In this document: piece after piece, positions 1 through 6,626 of the stretch
How positions within the stretch are numbered: the first letter of the stretch is position 1
Layout of the letters: the number at the start of each line of letters is the position of its first letter
DNA from: CAYFHQ01 sp964342805
Lineage (GTDB): Bacteria > Bacillota > Clostridia > Peptostreptococcales > Acidaminobacteraceae
Length of the DNA: 13,616 bases
Assembly: GCA_964342805.1 (NCBI GenBank)
Contig: CAYFHQ010000099.1
Span: forward strand, 1 to 13,616
Reading direction: 5' to 3'
Program-made: the position numbers and the translations under genes
The notes under the pieces: model-generated
What the model was told of the DNA's origin: nothing
The model's database searches: none
What the model saw: only the letters and a program-made list of their open reading frames with translations

Positions 1-54
1 TATATTTATTTTTCTTTGAATGGCATACACATTGCCACCGTGCTTTGCACCCAT
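1..54 (-). CDS. cobD: Threonine-phosphate decarboxylase CobD, 5' end only
   Basis: Only the first 18 codons are present; the gene runs off the left edge. They translate to MGAKHGGNVYAIQRKINI. The HGGNxY signature near the N-terminus is typical of the PLP-dependent L-threonine-O-3-phosphate decarboxylase of the Salmonella CobD type, which makes (R)-1-amino-2-propanol O-2-phosphate, the linker attached by CbiB. The ATG at 54 has an AAGGAAGG ribosome site 7 nt upstream. The gap to the cbiB stop codon is 30 nt, so it continues the same operon. The position next to cbiB, whose product uses this linker, supports the call. Because only 18 residues are visible, a related aminotransferase-fold protein cannot be excluded. 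Note that 'CobD' in Pseudomonas nomenclature means CbiB, which is not what is meant here. Confidence 0.75.
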   Translation of the reverse strand, partial: MGAKHGGNVYAIQRKINI

Positions 55-84
55 GGTGTAACCTTCCTTTTAATCAACGAGGCC

Positions 85-1026
85 CTAGGCCAAGTATGCA
101 ACTGCTGAAAACAAGACGAGACTTGCAAGGGAACTGCCGTACATGATCCTTGCAGCCAGTCTGATATGTCTGGGTTCCACTGGTTCTATGGGATCGCCCA
201 TGGTCGGTTTCATGGACACTTGGCCAAAGTAGCTGGCCTTGCCCCCCAGCTGAATCCGTAGGGCACCTGCCGCTGGTGCTTCAGAGTAGGCGCTGTTGGG
301 ACTGGCATGGTTGCGTCGGTCTCTCTTTAAGACCTTCCATGCCTGGGCCCCGTCTAGGCCCAAAAGCCCACTGACCACAACCACCAAAACCCCAGTCATG
401 CGGGCAGGTACATAATTAACCAAATCATCAAACTTGGCAGCCGCCCAACCAAAGTCCAAGTATTTGTCATTTTTATAGCCCACCATGGAATCCATGGTAT
501 TGACAGCCTTAAAGGCAAAACCAAGGGGGGCTCCTCCAAGGAAGAGGAAGAAGAGGGGGGACACAATCCCGTCCACTATGTTCTCGGTCATGGTTTCTAT
601 GGCAGCCTTGGCGATGTCTGCCTCATCCATTTGTGACGTGTCTCGACTGACCAACATGGATATGGCCTGTCTGGCCCCGTCCAGGTCCTTGTTTTCCAGG
701 TGAACCCGTACCTTGGCCGTCTCTACGTCCAGGCACCGGGTTGCTAAAATCTGATAGACCATGAAGGCTTCTAGGGCCAGACGAAGGTAGGGATGGACAC
801 TGCCCGCCAGCCACAAGAGGCCCCAGGGAATCAGGGTACTCATGGCCACCACAAAGATCACAAGGAAGACCCCCGCAATTTTTTTGCCCCTGGAAGAAGA
901 GACCATGGGTCGTAAGACGGCCTCTGTCTTGTTGATCAGCCAACCGATAAAGCGTACTGGGTGAGGCATCCAATAAGGGTCGCCCGCCAGCAAGTCAGCT
1001 ACAAAGCCCAACCAAATGGCCATCAT
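85..1026 (-). CDS. cbiB: Adenosylcobinamide-phosphate synthase CbiB
   Basis: A 313-residue integral membrane protein, the usual length for CbiB (CobD in Pseudomonas naming). It joins aminopropanol phosphate to adenosylcobyric acid, giving adenosylcobinamide phosphate. Family motifs visible in order are GDPYWMPHPVRFIGW (15-29), ETMTENIVDGIVSPLF (144-159), FDDLVNYVPARMTG (199-212) and HASPNSAYSEAPAAGAL (240-256). Hydrophobic segments near 51-75, 155-173, 207-223 and 297-313 fit a multi-pass protein. The ATG at 1026 overlaps the cbiP stop codon by one base (TAATG), with GAGGA 9 nt upstream; a second ATG three bases later is further from the ribosome site. The arrangement implies translational coupling to cbiP. 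cobD follows 30 nt downstream. The identity is firm. Confidence 0.96.
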   Translation of the reverse strand: MMAIWLGFVADLLAGDPYWMPHPVRFIGWLINKTEAVLRPMVSSSRGKKIAGVFLVIFVVAMSTLIPWGLLWLAGSVHPYLRLALEAFMVYQILATRCLDVETAKVRVHLENKDLDGARQAISMLVSRDTSQMDEADIAKAAIETMTENIVDGIVSPLFFLFLGGAPLGFAFKAVNTMDSMVGYKNDKYLDFGWAAAKFDDLVNYVPARMTGVLVVVVSGLLGLDGAQAWKVLKRDRRNHASPNSAYSEAPAAGALRIQLGGKASYFGQVSMKPTMGDPIEPVEPRHIRLAARIMYGSSLASLVLFSAVAYLA

Positions 1027-2558
1027 TATTTATGGTCCTCAATAATCTGATAAATCTGATCCATGTCTAGGTGCTCACGCAGTAGGGCTGCCAGTTTGTC
1101 ATACTCCATTTCTTTAAAGGCGTCGAAACTGTCCACCTGGTTTTCCAGTTCACCAAGGCCCTTTTCTGCTCGAACCATGTTCAAGAAGGCCCGGGTAAAG
1201 TTCAGATCATCGAAAATACCATGGATATAGGTACCAAAGACCCGTCCATTGGCGCTGACACAACCGTCTTCCACGGCCACGGACGCTTCTAGTCTTTTGG
1301 TGATTTTGATAAAAGGCTTAGCCCCTTCCAAAAGAGTGGTCTGGCCCATATGGATTTCATAACCACTGATCTGGTGGCCATGAAGCTTGCCGATGTCTCC
1401 ATCTGCGCTAATAATCTCCCCCTCCACCTGGGTGGTGGTCTTCTCCTGCTCAAAGACCGTGATGGTTGGCAGAAGACCTAGGCCATTTGTTTCCTCCACT
1501 GCAGATTCCGTATGGTGGGGGTCTGACAAGCGCTGGCCAAGGATTTGGTAGCCTCCACAAATGCCAACCACATGGGTGCCCTTCCGAGCTGCCCGAAGGA
1601 TCTGCTCCTCAACACCTGTTTTTCTCAGGTAGATCAGGTCCTCAATGGTATTCTTTGATCCAGGAATGATTAGAACGTCTGGTTCTCCAATGGACTCTCC
1701 CCGCATGACATAACGGAGGTCTACGTCCTCTTGGGTTTCCAGGGCGTTAAAGTCTGTAAAATTTGACACGTGGGGCAGGTATAGAACTTCAACCTTTACA
1801 GCGGCGTCTGAATTGGTCTGTCTGGAGAATCGTTCAGCCAGGGAATCCTCGTCTTCAATCTTTAGGTCTGCATAGGGAAGAACACCTAAAACGGGAATGT
1901 CCAGTAGGTCTTCTATCATCTTTAGGCCCGGTTTGAGGATTTCCACATCGCCACGGAACTTGTTGATGACCAAGCCCTTGATCCGCTTTTGCTCCTCTTC
2001 AGCCAAGAGCTTGACCGTACCGTAAAGGGAAGCAAAGACGCCCCCTCGGTCGATATCGCCCACTAGAATGACAGGGGCATCTGCCACTTCTGCCATGCCC
2101 ATATTAACCAAGTCATTTTCCCTTAGGTTGATTTCAGCTGGACTGCCTGCGCCTTCAATGACAACAATGTCATTTTTTTGCTCAAGACCATCATAGATTT
2201 CACCAATCATTTGGATTAGCTCTGGCTTAAACTCATGATATTCCACAGCGGACATGTTCTTATGAACCTTGCCATTGAGGATGACCTGGGCCTTGCGATC
2301 AGTAGATGGTTTTAGAAGAATGGGATTCATGCTCACATGGGGTTCAACGCCAGCCGCTTCGGCTTGAACCACTTGGGCCCTGCCCATTTCATGACCTTCA
2401 GCTGTAATAAAGGAGTTGAGAGCCATGTTTTGTGACTTAAAGGGGGCCACGGTATGGCCGTCTTGCTTGAACACCCGGCATAATCCTGCCGTTACAATAC
2501 TTTTTCCTACAGATGATCCAGTTCCCTGAACCATCAGGCATTTATTTTTCATTGTCAT
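1026..2558 (-). CDS. cbiP: Cobyric acid synthase CbiP (CobQ)
   Basis: A 510-residue glutamine-dependent amidotransferase that amidates four side chains of adenosylcobyrinic acid a,c-diamide to give adenosylcobyric acid. The N-terminal dethiobiotin-synthetase-like ATP domain has the P-loop GTGSSVGKS (12-20), followed by PFKSQNMALNS. The C-terminal type 1 glutaminase domain has VVGICGGYQILG with nucleophile C334 and GTYIHGIFDD with H446. Length is normal for the family. The start at 2558 is chosen because GAGGAG lies 6 nt upstream. An in-frame ATG at 2552 is too far from that site, and a longer reading from 2585 would overlap cbiA and has no ribosome site. The gap to the cbiA stop is 13 nt, and the 3' end overlaps cbiB by one base. 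Confidence 0.97.
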   Translation of the reverse strand: MTMKNKCLMVQGTGSSVGKSIVTAGLCRVFKQDGHTVAPFKSQNMALNSFITAEGHEMGRAQVVQAEAAGVEPHVSMNPILLKPSTDRKAQVILNGKVHKNMSAVEYHEFKPELIQMIGEIYDGLEQKNDIVVIEGAGSPAEINLRENDLVNMGMAEVADAPVILVGDIDRGGVFASLYGTVKLLAEEEQKRIKGLVINKFRGDVEILKPGLKMIEDLLDIPVLGVLPYADLKIEDEDSLAERFSRQTNSDAAVKVEVLYLPHVSNFTDFNALETQEDVDLRYVMRGESIGEPDVLIIPGSKNTIEDLIYLRKTGVEEQILRAARKGTHVVGICGGYQILGQRLSDPHHTESAVEETNGLGLLPTITVFEQEKTTTQVEGEIISADGDIGKLHGHQISGYEIHMGQTTLLEGAKPFIKITKRLEASVAVEDGCVSANGRVFGTYIHGIFDDLNFTRAFLNMVRAEKGLGELENQVDSFDAFKEMEYDKLAALLREHLDMDQIYQIIEDHK

Positions 2559-2564
2559 GGTTGG

Positions 2565-2570
2565 CTCCTC
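2565..2570 (-). promoter_or_regulatory. Ribosome binding site that fixes the cbiP start
   Basis: On the minus strand GAGGAG is followed by 6 nt (CCAACC) and then the ATG at 2558. It lies directly after the cbiA stop codon (2572-2574), so ribosomes finishing cbiA arrive at this site. It argues against the in-frame ATG codons at 2585 and 2552. Confidence 0.8.
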
Positions 2571-2571
2571 A

Positions 2572-3972
2572 TTATACGAGATCATTTTCTAGATTTGGAT
2601 TTGCATAGGCCTGACATGCTCCTACAAAAGACTGGGCCAGTCTAGGCGCACTTAAAAAGTGGACATGGGCATAGGCGGCCAGGGTCTTATTTTTTTTGTA
2701 TCCGCAGGTCCAATTTTCTGTTGGGCGATTGTCCCGCTCCCTTTTGACTTCGTAGACAGCAGGCTGGCTCACTTTACCAACCGTTGACCGGTGGAATTCG
2801 TGGGCCCTAAATGACACATTGCTGCCATCAAAGGGGATATTTGTGGCTTCAACTTCCACATAGCCAAACCGCTGGAGGCGCTTGGTCATTTCAGCCTGAC
2901 CGTCAAAAACACCTACCATCTTATGGGTCTTGCCTTTTAGGTCCACCAGGTGGTCACAAAGGTACATAAGACCGCCACACTCTGCATAGATGGGCATGCC
3001 CTTGTCACTGGCCTCTAAGATGGCCTCTCGCATGGATACATTGTTCTCAAGCTCACTGGCAAAGACTTCTGGGAAGCCTCCGCCAATATAAATCCCTGCA
3101 ATGTCTTCAGGGAGGGCCTTGTCCTTAACCGGTGAAAAGGGAATCAGGTCCACACCTAGACCCTCAAGGTAGGTCAAGTTGTCTTCATAATAGAAATTAA
3201 AGGCCTTGTCTTTGGCCACGGCCAAGCGCAGGCCTTGGTTGGCGGGCGCATCTTCCACCAGGGGGGTGGCTCCTGTTACTGGAGAAGTGGTTGCCGCCAG
3301 GCTGAGGAGGCCTTCCACGTCCACTGTTTCTTCCACCATGGCGGCGATTTCGTCCAGCTTTCGCTCCAGGTCTGGAACTTCCACGGACGGCACCAAGCCC
3401 AGGTGGCGGCTCTCCAACTGAATGTTCTTGTTTACGTTTAAATAGCCATAGCAGCGGATCCGTGTGTCCCGCTCAATGGCCTCTTTGAGAATGCGGTAAT
3501 GTCTCTCCCCATGGAGATTGTTGAGAATGACACCAGTCAGTCGAACATTTGGGTCCAGGAGTTTATAACCCAGGACCATGGCCGCTGCGCTGGAGGACAT
3601 TCCTTTTCCATCGACCACCAAGACCACCGGTGAGGTGAGGACCTTGGATAGGTGGGCCGTTGACCCCATGTCGATTTTTGTGCCAAAGCCATCATACATG
3701 CCCATAACGCCTTCAACAATGGAGATATCGGCTCCCTTGCTGGCATTGGCGAAGCTGTTTCGCACGTTCTTTTCTCCCATCATCCACAGGTCTAGGTTGC
3801 GACAGGTTCTACCTGTGACAAAGCTGTGGAAGGCTGGGTCTATGTAATCGGGTCCACACTTAAAGGGCTGGACCGTCATTGCTCTCTTGGTTAAGGCACG
3901 CATAAGACCTGTTGTGAAGGTCGTTTTTCCTGAACCACTATGGGTTCCTGCGATCACCAGTCTATTTGCCAT
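2572..3972 (-). CDS. cbiA: Cobyrinic acid a,c-diamide synthase CbiA (CobB)
   Basis: A 466-residue amidotransferase that amidates the a and c side chains of the corrin ring using ATP and glutamine. The N-terminal P-loop domain starts MANRLVIAGTHSGSGKTT, with lysine 16 in the loop, and carries QPFKCGPDYIDPAFH (35-49), the family's substrate-binding signature. The C-terminal glutaminase domain has IYAECGGLMYL with nucleophile C332 and YAHVHFLSAP with the catalytic histidine near 436-438. The start at 3972 is preferred over an in-frame ATG at 4023. It has AGGAG 7 nt upstream and puts the P-loop right at the N-terminus as in the family, while the longer form would overlap cobC by 41 nt. CbiA rather than HgbA-type CobB is inferred from the company of cbiP and cbiB. 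Confident. Confidence 0.97.
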   Translation of the reverse strand: MANRLVIAGTHSGSGKTTFTTGLMRALTKRAMTVQPFKCGPDYIDPAFHSFVTGRTCRNLDLWMMGEKNVRNSFANASKGADISIVEGVMGMYDGFGTKIDMGSTAHLSKVLTSPVVLVVDGKGMSSSAAAMVLGYKLLDPNVRLTGVILNNLHGERHYRILKEAIERDTRIRCYGYLNVNKNIQLESRHLGLVPSVEVPDLERKLDEIAAMVEETVDVEGLLSLAATTSPVTGATPLVEDAPANQGLRLAVAKDKAFNFYYEDNLTYLEGLGVDLIPFSPVKDKALPEDIAGIYIGGGFPEVFASELENNVSMREAILEASDKGMPIYAECGGLMYLCDHLVDLKGKTHKMVGVFDGQAEMTKRLQRFGYVEVEATNIPFDGSNVSFRAHEFHRSTVGKVSQPAVYEVKRERDNRPTENWTCGYKKNKTLAAYAHVHFLSAPRLAQSFVGACQAYANPNLENDLV

Positions 3973-3979
3973 GCTTGTT

Positions 3980-3984
3980 CTCCT
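3980..3984 (-). promoter_or_regulatory. Ribosome binding site that fixes the cbiA start
   Basis: AGGAG on the minus strand lies 7 nt before the ATG at 3972. Its first two bases are the last two of the cobC TAG stop codon (3983-3985), so termination of cobC and initiation of cbiA are physically linked. This supports 3972 over the upstream in-frame ATG at 4023. Confidence 0.8.
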
Positions 3985-4573
3985 AGGAATCCAGTCGGGT
4001 GAGGACTGCAAATTCCGTTTCATAGTCTAGGAAGGCTACGCCACAATTGTTGATCTTGAAGCGCCAGTATCCCTTTACGTCGTCCATTAGTTCTTTGCTG
4101 AGGATGGCCTGAATAACACCAGCATGGGCTGCCAGCAATACAGACTCCCCCTTTTTTGTTTCTTTCTTCAGTGCTTGAAAGGCTTGGGTAATACGGTCAT
4201 AAAACGTGATTAGGGATTCACCGCCTGGGCAAGGCGTTTTGAAATAGTCGTCCACCCATTCCTTGGACTTTTCAGGAAAGCCTGAAAGGATCTCGTCATA
4301 CGTCAAACCTTCCCACTCACCAAAGTCCATTTCCCTGAAGGCTTCACTGGACTCTACTGGTGCTTCATGGTGGGTGGCGATTTTCAGGGCCGTTTCAAAA
4401 GCCCGGCTCAGGTCACTGGCTACAATCCGGTCCACATGTTCCACTTTGAGTTTCTCTGCTGTGAACTCGGCTTGTTCATGGCCCTTTTCTGTGAGTGGCG
4501 CATCGGTATGTCCGCAAAACCGTCGTAAGACGTTCATTTCAGACTCTCCATGGCGCACAAGTATGAATCTCAT
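3983..4573 (-). CDS. cobC: Alpha-ribazole phosphatase-like histidine phosphatase CobC
   Basis: A 196-residue protein of the histidine phosphatase (phosphoglycerate mutase-like) superfamily. It has LVRHGESEMN at 5-14 with phosphate-accepting H8, SDLSRAFETA with R57, EMDFGEWEG with acid residue E81, and the second catalytic histidine H150 in LLAAHAGVI. The EMDFGEWEGLTYDEI stretch is typical of CobC-type members. CobC removes the 5' phosphate from alpha-ribazole phosphate, or from adenosylcobalamin 5'-phosphate made by CobS. The substrate is inferred from its place between cobS (24 nt gap) and cbiA (10 nt gap); the superfamily has many other substrates. The ATG at 4573 has AGGTG 5 nt upstream. 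No truncation is seen. Confidence 0.88.
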   Translation of the reverse strand: MRFILVRHGESEMNVLRRFCGHTDAPLTEKGHEQAEFTAEKLKVEHVDRIVASDLSRAFETALKIATHHEAPVESSEAFREMDFGEWEGLTYDEILSGFPEKSKEWVDDYFKTPCPGGESLITFYDRITQAFQALKKETKKGESVLLAAHAGVIQAILSKELMDDVKGYWRFKINNCGVAFLDYETEFAVLTRLDS

Positions 4574-4597
4574 GTTTCACCTACCTTTGTTCAATTT

Positions 4598-5356
4598 CTA
4601 TATCAGCCCCATGAGGTGGAGGGCTAGGCCAACACCAATGAGGAGGACTGAAGTCAGTTCTATGAGGGCACCCAGGGTGTCCCCTGTCATGCCACCAATG
4701 ATTTTTTTCGTATGTCTACAGTACAAGTTGGCAAAGACCACTGTCACCCCATAAAAAACACCCAAAGCTGGCTCTAGGATCATGGTAAGGGCGGTAAAAA
4801 TCGATGCAAAAATAACTGTTGACGAGGTCAGCTTGCCAATGAAGAGGTTGCCCATGCCCTTTTCTCTGGCATAGGGGCTGATGGCGCTGGCAATCACTAT
4901 GGCCCACCGGGCAAAAATGGGAAAGGCCAGGAGGATAGTGGTTCGCCCAGGTCCCATGGGTAACTCCATAAGCAGGGCGGTTTTGATCATGACAAAGGCC
5001 AGGAGTGCCAGGGCGCCGTTGGCTCCCAGGCGAGAGTCCTTCATGATCTCCAGTATTCTAGCCTTGTCCCGGTTGGAATATAGGCCGTCAAAGGAGTCGG
5101 ACAGGCCATCTAGGTGGAGTCCCCCTGTCAGGAAGACCTCTGCAAATACCAGTAGTATGGCTGTGGTGAAGGGACTCAGTCTTGGGGCGATCAAAAGATC
5201 AAGACCCGCCAGGGCACTTCCTATGATCAGGCCAACAAAAGGGAGCCATTTGGCTCCTTTTGAGAAATCCTCTGTTTGTACGTCCAGTTGCAGTCGAATG
5301 GGTATCCGGGTAAAGAACTGGATCATCAGTATGAGTTGTTTCAATGCTTGTTTCAC
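4598..5356 (-). CDS. cobS: Adenosylcobinamide-GDP ribazoletransferase CobS
   Basis: A 252-residue polytopic membrane protein that joins adenosylcobinamide-GDP to alpha-ribazole (or its phosphate), the step that assembles adenosylcobalamin. The N-terminal signature IQFFTRIPI (12-20) and the acidic motif GGLHLDGLSDSFDGL (78-92), which presumably binds the metal and substrate, are characteristic, followed by KDSRLGANG (106-114). Several hydrophobic segments follow. The start codon is GTG at 5356, three bases after the cobU stop codon. Its ribosome site AAGGGG is formed by the last two sense codons of cobU, 6 nt upstream. The next ATG in frame is at 5326 and would remove part of the conserved N-terminus. 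CobS and CbiB are both membrane proteins, in line with the view that lower-ligand assembly occurs at the membrane. Confidence 0.95.
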   Translation of the reverse strand: MKQALKQLILMIQFFTRIPIRLQLDVQTEDFSKGAKWLPFVGLIIGSALAGLDLLIAPRLSPFTTAILLVFAEVFLTGGLHLDGLSDSFDGLYSNRDKARILEIMKDSRLGANGALALLAFVMIKTALLMELPMGPGRTTILLAFPIFARWAIVIASAISPYAREKGMGNLFIGKLTSSTVIFASIFTALTMILEPALGVFYGVTVVFANLYCRHTKKIIGGMTGDTLGALIELTSVLLIGVGLALHLMGLI

Positions 5357-5359
5357 TGG

Positions 5360-5932
5360 TTACCCCTTGATCTTCAGTGGTAGGCCAGACACCACCATCC
5401 AGGCCTCGTCCGTATGGGCGGCCGCTTTTTGATTGACAATGCCAGCGATATCCCTGAACAACCTAGCCATGCGATTTTCTGGCACCACGCCCAGACCCAA
5501 CTCGTTGGTGACAAAGATCAACCGGGTCTTGGTCTTGTGGACAGCTTCGACAATGGCGTCAATTTCCTTACACAAATCAGCCTCAATCTGGTCCACTAGG
5601 TCCCGCTGGACCAGGTCCCAGTCATGGTTGTCCTTGAGCATATGGTTGGTGGACAGGATGGTGAGGCAGTCCAGCAAGTAGACTTCCTGACTGGCCCCAT
5701 GGGCCAATATGGCCTGACTGGGTGTATAGGCTTCTTCAAAGGTCGTCCATGCGGAAGGTCGCCGGTCTACATGTTTCTTGACCCGGTCTCTCATGCCCTC
5801 GTCAAAGGGGATGGAGGTGGCGATATAGCCCACCTTGTCTCCGCCCAGCTTAGCAGCCAGGTCTTCGGCAAAGGCACTCTTGCCGCTACGGGCACCACCG
5901 CTGACGAAATATATGCGACTATGCGTTTCCAT
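5360..5932 (-). CDS. cobU: Adenosylcobinamide kinase / guanylyltransferase CobU
   Basis: A 190-residue bifunctional enzyme that phosphorylates adenosylcobinamide and then transfers GMP to it, producing adenosylcobinamide-GDP for CobS. The P-loop GGARSGKS is at 12-19, followed by YIATS (36-40). DRVKKHVDRRPSAW contains H54, which aligns with the guanylylated histidine of Salmonella CobU. FVTNELGLGVVPENRMARLFRDIAG and the closing VVSGLPLKIKG are near-signature sequences. The length matches the family. The ATG at 5932 lies inside the last codons of the DUF2225 gene (14-nt overlap), with GGAAG about 9 nt upstream. The overlap means that cobU cannot have its own leader unless a promoter sits in the DUF2225 coding sequence. 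Confidence 0.97.
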   Translation of the reverse strand: METHSRIYFVSGGARSGKSAFAEDLAAKLGGDKVGYIATSIPFDEGMRDRVKKHVDRRPSAWTTFEEAYTPSQAILAHGASQEVYLLDCLTILSTNHMLKDNHDWDLVQRDLVDQIEADLCKEIDAIVEAVHKTKTRLIFVTNELGLGVVPENRMARLFRDIAGIVNQKAAAHTDEAWMVVSGLPLKIKG

Positions 5933-6623
5933 TTTTCATCGCTTCCTTTTCTTTTCTAAAGGCTTCACTGGCAGCATACCGCTGGTCCTTGGCCATAGTA
6001 ATGACATTTTTCATTTCCTGAAGGTCAGGGTGTTTGAGGGCCATGTCAAACCACCGAACGGATGCACTGTATTTGCCCAACATACGGTTCAACTCTCCCA
6101 TAAGGTAGAGGATGACCGCTTCGCCATCTGGGTCCTCTTCGATATTCTCTGTGGAATAGGCCGTTTCATAATTGGACAGGGCATGTTGAAGGAACTGAAG
6201 TTCTTTCTCCACGTCCCCTTGCATCCGGTAGAACCAGGCTATCCGCAGGCAGGCCTTTGCAATGGCCGTTTTTCGATAGCCCATGACATTGAAGTTTAGA
6301 ATGGCCATTTTATGGGCCTCAATGGCGTCGGGCAGGAGGCGCTTGCCCCCATAATCCTTGCCCCCCCAGTTAGCCAATACCTTGGCACGGACCTGGGCAA
6401 TTTGGGCGTTGGACACTTTGAGATAGTCGGTTTCAAAGGACGAGTACCCGCACTTGGGGCATACGATGACCCCGTAGAAGGTGGGGTTTTCTCCCTTATA
6501 ATGGGCACAGAAGTCTGTGTCTCTTTTGTCTACTCGAATCGCACTGGTCTTCACCTTTTTTGTGGTGAATACCGCGTCGCAAACCGGGCATTTTACTTCC
6601 TTGTCATACAAATCGGCAGTCAT
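5919..6623 (-). CDS. DUF2225 zinc-ribbon protein of unknown function
   Basis: A 234-residue protein that I recognise as a DUF2225 family member; no function is established. The N-terminus has the pairs C12-x2-C15 and C55-x2-C58, plus C39 and H41 between them, so a structural zinc site is likely. The motif VCPKCGYSSFETDY (54-67) is typical. The C-terminal half (about 90-230) is helical and looks TPR-like, with blocks such as AYSTENIEEDPDGEAVILYLMGEL and MLGKYSASVRWFDMALKHP spread across it, suggesting protein-protein contacts. There is no signal peptide or membrane segment, so it should be cytosolic. It starts 3 nt after the FtsA-like gene; its ribosome site GGAGG is built from that gene's last codons (TGG AGG TAG). 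It overlaps cobU by 14 nt. Confidence 0.85.
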   Translation of the reverse strand: MTADLYDKEVKCPVCDAVFTTKKVKTSAIRVDKRDTDFCAHYKGENPTFYGVIVCPKCGYSSFETDYLKVSNAQIAQVRAKVLANWGGKDYGGKRLLPDAIEAHKMAILNFNVMGYRKTAIAKACLRIAWFYRMQGDVEKELQFLQHALSNYETAYSTENIEEDPDGEAVILYLMGELNRMLGKYSASVRWFDMALKHPDLQEMKNVITMAKDQRYAASEAFRKEKEAMKNGNA

Positions 6624-6626
6624 CGC

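Noticed and set aside
3973..4023. Extended N-terminus for CbiA starting at 4023
   Set aside because: It would overlap cobC, has no ribosome site, and puts 17 unrelated residues before the P-loop; AGGAG fits the start at 3972.
4881..5432. Long open frame of 183 codons on the plus strand opposite cobS and cobU
   Set aside because: It lies fully antisense to two firmly identified genes, has no ribosome site, and its composition (rich in R, S and P) is what an antisense frame produces.
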